Assembly (NCBI RefSeq): GCF_004342005.1
Contig: NZ_SMBX01000002.1
Location: 248,001-312,000, forward strand
DNA: 64,000 nt
DNA from: Paracandidimonas soli
Lineage (GTDB): Bacteria; Pseudomonadota; Gammaproteobacteria; Burkholderiales; Burkholderiaceae_B
Direction: 5' to 3'
The position numbers and the translations under genes are program-made. Of the stretch, positions 37,809-45,657 are shown piece after piece (the first letter of the stretch is position 1; every line of letters starts with the position of its first letter). The notes beneath the pieces are model-generated. The model made no database searches. It saw nothing but the letters and a program-made list of their open reading frames with translations, and was not told where the DNA came from.

Positions 37809-38684
37809 ATGAAGATCCGTAAACCCATCATGTTTTCCGCCGCCTTGCTGGCCGTTGGCTTCAGCGGTGCCGCCGCCGCATGGAACCAGTTGGACCTCAA
37901 CCAGAACGGCAATGTCGCCAACGCGCCTTATCTGGGTTCGTTCAACTACAATGGCCAGACCTATGGTCCGTCCACGGCGCTGTCCGTGCCCGACCAGTCC
38001 AGCACGACCATTGCCAGCACGTTTGATCTGAACAGCCTGCAGGCGTTCAAGCTGTACGGCAAGGACGGCGCCAACGGCCATGGCCACAACGACATTCTGC
38101 TAAGCGTGAACGACAACTCGGCTGCCGCCAACGCGCCCGTGGTATACCGCCTCTATCGCCAGAACTACTCGGCGGCCGTGGTCAACCTCTCGCGCGGTAC
38201 CGAGGCCCGCCACTTCGTCAAGAGCGTGGTCGGCGAGCAGACCACGCCCGGCACGCTGGTAAACGGCACCTACAGCTATACCGGTGTGGCGTTCACCAAT
38301 TTCCCGCGCGGCGACTTCAACTATGGCGTAACGGTTTTGGGCCCGAGCTCTGCCGTGGGACAAGGCACGTTCTCCCTGAACGAGATCAAGATCCCCGGTT
38401 CGCAGTCCTCGACCGGCGATGATATTTTCTTCGACATCAACAGCGGCAAGCTGAACGCGACCAATCTCATCGCTACATCCAATGGGTTGGTGTTCAATGG
38501 CGGCGTCACGGTAACCGATGCGGATGTCAGCAATGCGGATGCATGGGCCGAAATCGGCGGTCCCTCGTCCAGCGCCACCTACAACCTGACCCTGTTCGGC
38601 CCGAACGGCGCGGAAATCGCCGGTTCCATCCAGGGCCTGCCGGATCGCATCGGCTCTGCGGCCATCATCGGCGTCAAGCAGTAA
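37809..38684 (+). CDS. Secreted Slam-dependent cargo, haemophilin (haemophore)-like
   Basis: 291 aa; AAGGAG at 37796 supports ATG 37809. A type I signal peptide ends SGAAAA; the mature chain has no cysteine, so it is not a lipoprotein but a soluble secreted protein. The N-terminal part (residues 24-150) is unusual and contains NGHGHND, a possible haem-ligand site. The C-terminal half has the TbpB/haemophilin-type barrel pattern (NGTYSYTGVAF, GQGTFSLNEIKI, TLFGPNGAEIAGSIQG, ending AAIIGVKQ). That barrel is the targeting part recognised by Slam. It lies between a TonB receptor and the Slam gene. Haem binding is inference from the family and from His positions. Confidence 0.75.
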   Translation: MKIRKPIMFSAALLAVGFSGAAAAWNQLDLNQNGNVANAPYLGSFNYNGQTYGPSTALSVPDQSSTTIASTFDLNSLQAFKLYGKDGANGHGHNDILLSVNDNSAAANAPVVYRLYRQNYSAAVVNLSRGTEARHFVKSVVGEQTTPGTLVNGTYSYTGVAFTNFPRGDFNYGVTVLGPSSAVGQGTFSLNEIKIPGSQSSTGDDIFFDINSGKLNATNLIATSNGLVFNGGVTVTDADVSNADAWAEIGGPSSSATYNLTLFGPNGAEIAGSIQGLPDRIGSAAIIGVKQ

Positions 38685-38773
38685 GCCGCAATGGCGCCTG
38701 GCAGTCGTCCTTGGTGTATAAATAAATATCAATATTATTTGCAATTCTATTTATATCCAATGACGACGGCCAG

Positions 38774-38826
38774 GGACCATGCCGGTCCTGGATTGCAGGG
38801 GTGCATCATGCCCCTGCAATCCTTTT
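38774..38826 (+). terminator. Strong intercistronic terminator/attenuator between cargo and Slam genes
   Basis: GGATTGCAGGGG (38790-38801) and CCCCTGCAATCC (38811-38822) form a perfect 12-bp stem with a 9-nt loop, followed by TTTT. A smaller hairpin, GGACC/GGTCC (38774-38788), stands directly before it. It should stop most transcripts after the cargo gene, leaving low read-through into Slam. Confidence 0.8.
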
Positions 38827-38858
38827 GCGCATCCCCGCATCCGCATCCCGGAAATCCC

Positions 38859-40379
38859 ATGCCGTCTTTCATCCTGCTTCGCCGTTGTTTTGCCGTTTCG
38901 CTCGTCCCGGGCTTGCTCGTACTGTGCTTCCTGCACGGTACGATCCGAGCTCAGCCTGCCGCTCCGGCTCCGGGGCTGCCTGCGCCGATACGTCCGCTGG
39001 AGCCGGAGCAGCCGTTTCTGCCACAGCCGCAGTCGCCCACGCCGTCGATCGTGCACCGCCAGCCCGCGCAGCCGGCACAGCCGCAGGTGGAGCTCACCGA
39101 TCAGGACCTGGCGCGCGACGTCAAGCTGACCGAGATGATCCTGAACCAGGCGATGCTGCAGGAAGACTGGGACACGCTGCGACGGATCATGCGCTTCTAT
39201 CCATGGATGCGAGGCGTCGATTCCATCCTGCGCGACTATGTGCAGGGCGCGCTGCTGCGGCACGACGGTCGTCTGGCGGAAGCGATCATGCTCTACCGCC
39301 GGCTCGTCGAACAGCATCCCGATCTGGATTATGTGCGTCTGGAACTGGCCACCATGCTGATGGAAGACCGGCAGTTCAGGCAGTCCGACGCCGAACTCGC
39401 CCTGTTGCGCCAGCGTCCGCTGGAATCCGCGGCTCAGCGCAGCATCGTGCTGTACCGGCAGGCGCTGGCGCAGCAGCGCCGCTGGGATTTCCGGCTGGGC
39501 GCCGGACTGGCCTATAACAACAATGTCAATTCGGCCAACCGCGACCGTATCTTCTATCTGCCCCTGGCCGTCGGCGAGTGGACATTCTGGGCGCCTTTCG
39601 CCAAGGGCCGGGATGAATTGCCCAAGTCGGACTGGGGGCTGAAATATGCGGGCGGCGCCAGCGTCGAACGCAATATCGCCGGTCATCACTACTACACCGT
39701 GAGCGCCGACATCGACGGCGTGGCCTACGAGACGGAACGCGACTACAGCGATCGTTCGCTTACCCTGCGCGGAGGCTATAAATGGCAGAACTTCGATACC
39801 TGGTTCGCGGCTACGCCGCAGATCGGCCAGATATGGATGGGAGGCGGCCGCTACAGCCACAACCGCGGCCTGAGCATGGAATACGGCTGGCGCCCCACGC
39901 AGGCCTGGCAACTGATGGGATCCTGGCTGTGGCTCAAGCGCAAGTATGATGATCAGGATTATGCCGCCTATGATGGCCACCTGGACATCATGTCGCTGAC
40001 GGCGGTGCGTATTTTCTCGCCGAGCCTGCTGGCCTTCGGTAGCCTTGGCCTGCAGCGCGAATCGGTCGCCGCGTCCGAATATTCCTACCGGTTTCCCTGG
40101 CTGCAAGCGGGCGTGGTCAAGACCTTCGGCAATACGCTCGGCGCCCGCGTGAGCGCCCGCTATGGCAGGCAGTCTTATGACGCACCCTATGCCTTGTTCC
40201 TGAACCAGAAGAGGCGCGATCGCGAACTGCGCATCGATGTTTCGCTCTGGGCGCCGGGTTTCAAGATTGCCGGCCTGGAACCAAAACTGAACGTCAGCTA
40301 CCTGAAGATCACCAGCAACCTGCCCATATACGAGCGAGACCGCACCGAGGTCAGCTTGATGTTCGAGAAAAAATTCTGA
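38859..40379 (+). CDS. Slam-family outer-membrane translocon (type XI secretion, DUF560)
   Basis: 506 aa from ATG 38859; an upstream ATG (38808) lies inside the terminator hairpin. Signal peptide ends TIRAQ. A Pro-rich linker (residues 30-75) and an N-terminal TPR-like region (DLARDVKLTEMILNQAMLQEDWDTLRRIM, ... YRRLVEQHPDLDYVRLELATMLMEDRQF) follow. The C-terminal DUF560 barrel (from FRLGAGLAYNNNVNSANRD) ends in VSLMFEKKF. This two-part layout is that of Slam proteins, which move TbpB-like lipoproteins or haemophilins across the outer membrane. The adjacent cargo gene is its obvious client. Confidence 0.88.
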   Translation: MPSFILLRRCFAVSLVPGLLVLCFLHGTIRAQPAAPAPGLPAPIRPLEPEQPFLPQPQSPTPSIVHRQPAQPAQPQVELTDQDLARDVKLTEMILNQAMLQEDWDTLRRIMRFYPWMRGVDSILRDYVQGALLRHDGRLAEAIMLYRRLVEQHPDLDYVRLELATMLMEDRQFRQSDAELALLRQRPLESAAQRSIVLYRQALAQQRRWDFRLGAGLAYNNNVNSANRDRIFYLPLAVGEWTFWAPFAKGRDELPKSDWGLKYAGGASVERNIAGHHYYTVSADIDGVAYETERDYSDRSLTLRGGYKWQNFDTWFAATPQIGQIWMGGGRYSHNRGLSMEYGWRPTQAWQLMGSWLWLKRKYDDQDYAAYDGHLDIMSLTAVRIFSPSLLAFGSLGLQRESVAASEYSYRFPWLQAGVVKTFGNTLGARVSARYGRQSYDAPYALFLNQKRRDRELRIDVSLWAPGFKIAGLEPKLNVSYLKITSNLPIYERDRTEVSLMFEKKF

Positions 40380-40380
40380 A

Positions 40381-40404
40381 GGCCTGAAGGGATGTCTTCA
40401 GGCC
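40381..40404. terminator. Bidirectional hairpin between convergent Slam and FecR genes
   Basis: GGCCTGAAG-GGATGT-CTTCAGGCC is a perfect 9-bp stem starting 2 bp after the Slam stop and overlapping the last codons of the anti-sigma gene on the other strand. It lacks a T-run, so termination is plausible rather than certain. Confidence 0.5.
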
Positions 40405-41375
40405 GGGCCTACGTTGATCCAGTAACGGCTCAGCCGGTTGACGCGCAAGGGGAAATGGCGTTGCAGCAATTCCAGGGCGGCATCGGTATTCGTCAGCTTG
40501 ATGGCGCCGGAAATACGCAGATCCGCTACATCGGGATGGCAGCGCAGCACACCTTTGTGGTAACGCCCCAACTCCTGGATGACGTCGGCCAGGCGCATGT
40601 TCTGGGCGACCAGCATGTGGTTTTCCCAGTATGCGGCGGAATTCTCCAGCCGGGACGGCGTCGCAATACCGGATCGGGTGAATGTCGTTTGCCAGCCGGC
40701 GGATATGATCAGGAGTTCTGCTTGATCCATTTCGCTCGGCTGGATGGAAACGGCGTGTTCAAGGACAGCGACGAGCGTGCTTTCATTGGATAGGTTCCTG
40801 ACGGAAAATCGGGTGCCCATGGCTTGTATCAAACCGTGCGATGACTCCACCAGGAAAGGTCGGGACGGTGTTTGTTGATCCGGGTGCGTACGGACCAGAA
40901 TTTCGCCGCGCCGTAGGCGCAACCGGCGTTCGCTGGCCGTGAAGGCGACGTCAACGGCGGATGCCGTGTTCAGCACCAGCTCGGTGCCGTCGGCAAGCGT
41001 GAAAGAACCGATTTCTCCCGTGGCTGTCGTCAGGTCGGCGGTCCAAGACTGCCATGGCATACGATACGCCAGCAGCAGGCCGGAGGGAATCAGGACGCCT
41101 GCCGTACAGAGCGTGCGCAGCAGATGGCGTCGTTTCATCGAGCTCAGCGCCTGTATGGCGTCTTTGCCTATGTCGGCGGGAAGTTGGCGGAATGTCTGCA
41201 GGACGGCCTGGGCATGCTCCCAGGCTTGCGCATGGGCCGGGCTTTGGCGATACCAGCGCACAAAAGCTTCGCGGTCTTTTTCGCCAAAGGTGTCGAATTG
41301 CTGCGTCAGCGCCCAGTGGGCCGCTTCGTTCAGCAGGTCCGCTTGAGAAGAACTGGAGGAAGGATGAGCTGTCAT
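40398..41375 (-). CDS. FecR-family anti-sigma/sensor protein
   Basis: 325 aa from ATG 41373-41375; an in-frame ATG at 41444 would overlap the sigma gene and is the alternative. Cytosolic N-terminal segment (EAAHWALTQQFDTFGEKDREAFVRWY), one TM near residues 82-97 (LLRTLCTAGVLIPSGLLLA), periplasmic FecR domain (FTLADGTELVLNTASAVDV, LVESSHGLIQAMGTRFSV) and a C-terminal domain that contacts the receptor's STN domain. It should couple the haem-type receptor at 34817-37651 to the sigma factor upstream. Confidence 0.88.
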   Translation of the reverse strand: MTAHPSSSSSQADLLNEAAHWALTQQFDTFGEKDREAFVRWYRQSPAHAQAWEHAQAVLQTFRQLPADIGKDAIQALSSMKRRHLLRTLCTAGVLIPSGLLLAYRMPWQSWTADLTTATGEIGSFTLADGTELVLNTASAVDVAFTASERRLRLRRGEILVRTHPDQQTPSRPFLVESSHGLIQAMGTRFSVRNLSNESTLVAVLEHAVSIQPSEMDQAELLIISAGWQTTFTRSGIATPSRLENSAAYWENHMLVAQNMRLADVIQELGRYHKGVLRCHPDVADLRISGAIKLTNTDAALELLQRHFPLRVNRLSRYWINVGPA

Positions 41376-41415
41376 GATGGTGTCCGAGTGGATATACCGG
41401 GGTTGCCGGATCCGG

Positions 41416-41988
41416 TCAGCATCGATTGGCCACTGCGCAGTCATGGACGTCAGCCTTGTCTGGCGGATCGTCGAAAGCTAGGCGGGCGCTCATGCAGGCG
41501 ACCAGCGCCTTGTGCAGATGTCTGCGCACAGTAATGACGGGCATGCCGGTTTTTTGGGATATCTGCTCCAGGGTTAGGCCATGGATTTGCGCCAGCAGAA
41601 AAGCGGTGCGCGTCTTTTCCTGCAGGCTGGAGAGCATAGCGTCGATTCGGACCAGCGCTTCGATGACCAGGTAGCGCTCCTCAGGTGAAGGCTCATGCTG
41701 GGCTGGCGCATGCGCCAGCGCTTCCAGATAGGCCTGCTCGACGTCCTTGCGCCGCCAGTGATCGATGAGCAGGCCTTTGGCGATATGCGTGAGCAGGGCG
41801 CGAGGCTGCGGCTGCGGCGTATTCCTGTATCGGGATTGCATCAACCTCAGGAAGGTGTCCTGCATCAGATCCGCGGCATCGCTTGCGTTGTTCAGCTTGC
41901 GGTGCAGCCAGCCTTTCAGCCAGCAATGATGACTGGCATAGATCGTTTCCACAGAAGTTGCGGCTGGCGACGGATCAGGAGAGGGCAC
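41416..41988 (-). CDS. ECF sigma factor, FecI/HurI-like
   Basis: 190 aa. Region 2 is LNNASDAADLMQDTFLRLMQS and region 4 is LTLEQISQKTGMPVITVRRHLHKALVACM. It is followed by the FecR gene on the minus strand, and both converge on the receptor-cargo-Slam operon. In Bordetella, HurI and HurR control the haem receptor BhuR, and this pair looks like a counterpart serving the Slam haemophore locus. That assignment comes from position rather than from promoter evidence. Confidence 0.88.
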   Translation of the reverse strand: MPSPDPSPAATSVETIYASHHCWLKGWLHRKLNNASDAADLMQDTFLRLMQSRYRNTPQPQPRALLTHIAKGLLIDHWRRKDVEQAYLEALAHAPAQHEPSPEERYLVIEALVRIDAMLSSLQEKTRTAFLLAQIHGLTLEQISQKTGMPVITVRRHLHKALVACMSARLAFDDPPDKADVHDCAVANRC

Positions 41989-42007
41989 GGCATTGCCTAT
42001 CTTCGTA

Positions 42008-42026
42008 AACGAGAATTATTCCTAAT
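42008..42026. promoter_or_regulatory. Candidate Fur box upstream of the second ECF sigma gene
   Basis: The core GAGAAT-T-ATTCC lies 20-38 bp upstream of the sigma start and repeats the GAGAATNATTC core of the better site at 12243-12261. This suggests iron repression of the haemophore signalling pair. Confidence 0.45.
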
Positions 42027-42154
42027 TATATAGTTAGTGATTGCCTGTGACAATCAATCAAGGCGGGCGGTATCGGGAGCTTCAGGCGGGAGCGGACTCA
42101 CGTGCGGGCCGGGATGCAGCAGGCTGAAGATACAGTGTGGAAGGATTCTTGCGT

Positions 42155-42183
42155 TTGAAAAAAAATAAATTGTGTTCTATAAT
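42155..42183 (+). promoter_or_regulatory. Promoter of tRNA-Pro
   Basis: TTGAAA (42155-42160), a 17-bp A/T-rich spacer and a perfect TATAAT (42178-42183) end 12 bp before the tRNA 5' end. Confidence 0.8.
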
Positions 42184-42193
42184 CTTTTGCTTG

Positions 42194-42272
<79 letters not shown>

Positions 42273-42285
42273 AAAAAATACCCTG

Positions 42286-42322
42286 AAAGGCCTTACAGTG
42301 AATCACTGTAAGGCCTTTTTCA
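42286..42322 (+). terminator. Rho-independent terminator of tRNA-Pro
   Basis: AAAGGCCTTACAGTG and CACTGTAAGGCCTTT form a perfect 15-bp stem with an AAT loop and a short T-run. It also lies at the end of the convergent LuxR-type gene and may act in both directions. Confidence 0.85.
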
Positions 42323-43135
42323 TTTTCTGGCAGTAATGCTCAGGCCCTCTCCGGATGCCTGTCCTTGGGGCAGGAAACCTTCAGCTCCGTCATGATCGCG
42401 GCTTGCGCCGTATTGCTGTTGTGCTGCCTGGATGCTGGGCCAGCCCAGAGTGGCGCCGCGCGATATGGCGGTATATACCGCCGCATTCCGGCTATGGACG
42501 TCCAGCCGCTGATACAGCATTTCCGTATGCGCCTTTGCCGTTGCAACCGAAATGTTCAGCAGGCTCCCGATCGTCTTCATGGGATATCCGCGCGCCAGCA
42601 ACACCAGCACCTCGTACTGGCGCGGCGTCAGGCCCAGTTTTTCGCATTCGCGTTCGGATCCGGATGCGCTTGTTCGTGCATTCCAGCGCGCGGGTTCGGC
42701 ATGGGGGATCGGCGCCATGCCATTCGCATTCGCCGGCCTTTCGGCGGCAGCCGGGTTCTGGAGGGGAAAACAGGTTCCTCCCGCCAGGACCAGCTTGACG
42801 GCGGCAAGCAGCAATTCGGGAGTGGCGCTCTTTGGGACGTAGCCCAGGACGATGGGGGGACATTCCTGGATCCAGTCCGGTATGCCGCTGCTTTCGGAAA
42901 GCAGGAGTATCGCCTTGGGCTCATAGGCATGGCTGGCGGCCGAAATGAGCTGGTGAAATCGTTCGAATGAGGGGATGGAAAGGATGAGGAGCTCGCACCC
43001 TTTTTCGGCGCAGGTCTCCGAAAGGGCGGTGTAGTCGACGCCTTTTGCGGTGCTGCCCGACAGGCCTGAGGACAAAAGCTGCAGGATACCCAGCCGCAGC
43101 AGCGGGTGTGGTTCAACGAGCATGATCGCAGACAT
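42320..43135 (-). CDS. LuxR/FixJ-type regulator with a degenerate receiver (CsgD-like in form)
   Basis: 271 aa; ATG 43133-43135 with GGGAGGAAT upstream. An N-terminal receiver-like domain is followed by an HTH_LuxR domain (LGLTPRQYEVLVLLARGYPMKTIGSLLN, TAKAHTEMLYQRLDVHSR). The phosphoacceptor aspartate is replaced by Ser53 (LLILSIPSF) and the acidic pair is reduced to VEP. The lysine is kept (YVPKS, Lys102). It is therefore unlikely to be controlled by phosphorylation, as with CsgD. It follows the curli operon on the same strand, so control of curli, and perhaps of the divergent pel operon, is a reasonable inference. Confidence 0.85.
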   Translation of the reverse strand: MSAIMLVEPHPLLRLGILQLLSSGLSGSTAKGVDYTALSETCAEKGCELLILSIPSFERFHQLISAASHAYEPKAILLLSESSGIPDWIQECPPIVLGYVPKSATPELLLAAVKLVLAGGTCFPLQNPAAAERPANANGMAPIPHAEPARWNARTSASGSERECEKLGLTPRQYEVLVLLARGYPMKTIGSLLNISVATAKAHTEMLYQRLDVHSRNAAVYTAISRGATLGWPSIQAAQQQYGASRDHDGAEGFLPQGQASGEGLSITARK

Positions 43136-43309
43136 GTCGCATTCCTCCCGGGTGCGTCTGCCTGGGGCAAACGCCACTGCGTATCTAACTGTCGGCTGTA
43201 GCGACAGATTATTCTTGAATTATGAAATGTAGAATAATGGAAAGAGTAATATTTGAATTAAATTGAAATAATGATGCATTAATTTGCTTATTTTTTATAC
43301 CTTGATATT

Positions 43310-43630
43310 TCAATCAGGGCAAGGAAATTGATAGCTTCTGCCGGATTCCGGCAATGACCCCTCTTTTCCGGTAATGAAAATGACGATGTCGCAGGTTTCG
43401 CCCGAGTTGCGGCTGATCGCCATATTGCTGAGCGCGGTCGGCTTGCCGGCGGCAAGAGTGACATTGCTGCCTTGCCTGATGACGGCGCGGCCTTGGGGGC
43501 CTTCCCTGACAGCCTGTATTTCGTAGTGCAGGGGGCCGCCTCCGGCGCTTTGCACATAAGGAACGATGACGCTGGGCTGAGTGCCGGCGACAGTTTCCAG
43601 CCAGACTTGGATGTCGGCATCCACGTTCAT
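43310..43630 (-). CDS. csgH: Curli assembly chaperone, CsgH-like (CsgC-type fold)
   Basis: 106 aa from ATG 43628-43630, with AGGAGA 8 nt upstream. Start MNVDADIQVWLETVAGTQPSV; the central HYEIQAVREGPQGRAVIRQGSN and TALSNMAIS segments fit the CsgH/CsgC family that keeps curlin soluble in the periplasm. No clear signal peptide is visible with this start, which is odd for a periplasmic chaperone. Two cysteines (CDIVIFITG and PCPD) could form a disulfide. Last gene of the curli operon. Confidence 0.7.
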   Translation of the reverse strand: MNVDADIQVWLETVAGTQPSVIVPYVQSAGGGPLHYEIQAVREGPQGRAVIRQGSNVTLAAGKPTALSNMAISRNSGETCDIVIFITGKEGSLPESGRSYQFPCPD

Positions 43631-43701
43631 GAGCGTTTTCTCCTGAGGCAATCACTGGAGTCGGAAACGCACGGGCCCTGGGGTGCCGGGCTCGTGCGCA
43701 A

Positions 43702-43723
43702 GCAGACTGCCGAAGCAGTCTGC
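43702..43723 (-). ncRNA. UUCG-capped hairpin after the curlin gene (mRNA 3' element)
   Basis: On the minus strand, GCAGACTGC-TTCG-GCAGTCTGC forms a perfect 9-bp stem with a UUCG tetraloop, 10 nt past the curlin stop. No T-run follows, so I read it as an mRNA stabiliser or partial attenuator before csgH rather than a full terminator. Confidence 0.65.
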
Positions 43724-43733
43724 CCGATCGGCA

Positions 43734-44612
43734 TCAGTAGCCGGTCTGAACGACGTTGGACGTATTTCCGTAGCCATTCTGCGTTACGTGGCTGGTGTGA
43801 TTCCTGCCCATCTGGACGACGTTGGAGCTATTGTTGGAGCCGACCTGCGTAACGTAGGAAAGAAGATCCCTGCCGTTTTGCATGGTATAGCTGTCATTGC
43901 CTGAGCCGTGCTGCGCGACGGTAGCGACGTTCCTGTCGCTGGAATGAGAGCCTGTGCCGGTCTGGTTGATCGCGGCGGTATTGCCGGAAGACCATTTGCT
44001 GCCGCCTTGCTCGATGTAGGCTTCGAGATGCGATCCTTTCTGCACGATGCTGGCGTCGTGGCTGCTGCCGGCATACTGGCTGATGTAGGCGCTCTGGTTG
44101 TTGCCGCTGCTATGATAGCCATAGCCGGACCGGCCTTGTTCGATGTAGGCGGAGCTCCGGCTGGCGTCCTGGTCGATGCCGGCGCTGGAGCTGCTGACCC
44201 GGTTCTGATCGATGGTGTTGTTGTTGCGGTCGCCAGTGGTGGATACATAGGCTGTCACGAAGTTGGTCCCGGTCTGGTCGATGACATTGAGGTTGCGATC
44301 CCCATGATTGACCCAGATCTTGGCCGAGCTGTTTTTCGTGTTGTCCTGGTTGATATAGCTTCTATCCCTGTCACCCTGCCAGACATTGACCAGCGCGGTC
44401 GAGTTCGTGTTGTCATCCTGAGTGATGGCGGCATAGTTATTGTCGCCGGTCTGGTTGATGGCTCCCTGGGTGTTGTTGTTGTCGTCCTGAGTGATGAAGC
44501 CCTGGTTGTAGTTGCCTTTTTGATAGACGTCCGCCGTGTTGGCGGCCATGACGGCCGTCGAGCCGAAGGCTACGGCGATTCCCAGGGCCAGAGTGGACAG
44601 TTTGGTTTTCAT
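43734..44612 (-). CDS. csgA: Curli fibre subunit (curlin), 11-repeat
   Basis: 292 aa; ATG 44610-44612 with GAGGAGA upstream. Signal peptide ends AVMAAN. The rest is made of 11 units of about 23 residues with the pattern hydrophobic-x-Q-x-G-x-x-N ... hydrophobic-x-Q (for example AINQTGDNNYAAITQDD, YVTQVGSNNSSNVVQMG), ending in Tyr. This is the amyloid strand-loop-strand repeat of curlins. E. coli CsgA has five units and a separate nucleator CsgB; here only one, longer subunit gene is present. It could be CsgA or a combined major/minor subunit. Confidence 0.88.
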   Translation of the reverse strand: MKTKLSTLALGIAVAFGSTAVMAANTADVYQKGNYNQGFITQDDNNNTQGAINQTGDNNYAAITQDDNTNSTALVNVWQGDRDRSYINQDNTKNSSAKIWVNHGDRNLNVIDQTGTNFVTAYVSTTGDRNNNTIDQNRVSSSSAGIDQDASRSSAYIEQGRSGYGYHSSGNNQSAYISQYAGSSHDASIVQKGSHLEAYIEQGGSKWSSGNTAAINQTGTGSHSSDRNVATVAQHGSGNDSYTMQNGRDLLSYVTQVGSNNSSNVVQMGRNHTSHVTQNGYGNTSNVVQTGY

Positions 44613-44712
44613 GTGTGCTCTCCTCGAAATAAAGACCTGCTTCCCTTCTCAGTCATCCGGCGGCCTTTGAGACCGGACGGCTGTTGCCTGGCAAAATGCG
44701 CGGTCGATGTTT

Positions 44713-45657
44713 CTACTGATTGGGCTCGACTGCGCCGCTGCTTGCCTGGTTCGTCGAGGCATCGTCTTCGGGCAATGCCAATGCATAGGTTTGTTCTTCC
44801 TGCAAATAGTTCTGGAAGAGGGGGGAATACCAGTCGTCCTGGTTTGCCAGCGCCCAGTTGCCGGCCTTGACGCCTTGGACTGTGAGATGGATGACGGCAG
44901 CCTCGATCGCTTCCTTCACGCACAGCTGCGCCGGCTCGTTGCGGGTGATGCCGCCCTCGACCTCGAGCAGGTCCTTGAAGTTCACGAACTTGAAGACGCT
45001 GGGCCGGACCTCATAGGAAAAGATGGTCTTGGTGGTCGATACCGTCTGCAGGACTTCTCCCGTACGTATGTCGACGCTGCGCAGCCCCACGGTGACCTGA
45101 TCCACGCGGTATTGCGTCGACAGGCCTATGCCCAGGAACCTGGCGCCCAGGCCGCCGGTACGCACATTGCTTTCATACGAGATGATGCCTCCGTTGATCA
45201 GGATGGATGCGGGCACCAGCGCGGGAATATGGATGCTTGGCGCCTTGTCCTGCGATCCGTCCAGCGCGCGTACGATGCGCCGTTCCGTGAGCAGCTCCTG
45301 CAGGCTCTCGCGTTCTACGGGAGTGAACCATCCCGATTCCTTCAGCGCCTTGACCAGCATCGATGCCGCTCCTTGCGTGACCGAGGTCGAGAAAGAGCTG
45401 TCGGGCGCAGGCTTGTATTGGCCGGTCTGGTCGCGGAAGCCATAGACCGCGGCGGTGATTTTTCCCTTGGGCGGAGGCAGGCTGCGCAGATCGTAGGTTG
45501 ATGGAGTCGCTGGCGTGAGCTGCGCCGCATTGGCGACCTGGGAAGGTTCGCGGGGCAGGGCGCATGCCGAAACCAGCAGGCAGGAAAGGATGGACAGACT
45601 GAGCCGGAGGGATCGTTGCGAGGGCGACAGGCGGCCGGGCCATGGCAGGGCGTTCAT
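44713..45657 (-). CDS. csgG: Curli secretion channel CsgG
   Basis: 314 aa lipoprotein: leader ending LLVSAC with Cys as the lipidated residue. Conserved parts are KITAAVYGFRDQTGQYKP, TQGAASMLVKALKESGWFTPVERESLQELLTERRI, GGIISYESNVRTGG and GARFLGIGLSTQYRVDQVTVGLR. It forms the nonameric outer-membrane pore for curlin. Its start shares one base with the csgF stop. Confidence 0.95.
   Translation of the reverse strand: MNALPWPGRLSPSQRSLRLSLSILSCLLVSACALPREPSQVANAAQLTPATPSTYDLRSLPPPKGKITAAVYGFRDQTGQYKPAPDSSFSTSVTQGAASMLVKALKESGWFTPVERESLQELLTERRIVRALDGSQDKAPSIHIPALVPASILINGGIISYESNVRTGGLGARFLGIGLSTQYRVDQVTVGLRSVDIRTGEVLQTVSTTKTIFSYEVRPSVFKFVNFKDLLEVEGGITRNEPAQLCVKEAIEAAVIHLTVQGVKAGNWALANQDDWYSPLFQNYLQEEQTYALALPEDDASTNQASSGAVEPNQ

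Noticed and set aside
43734-44612. Regularly spaced short repeats that could suggest a CRISPR array
   Set aside because: They are imperfect 69-nt coding repeats of the curlin gene, with a signal peptide and ribosome site, not identical repeats with unique spacers.
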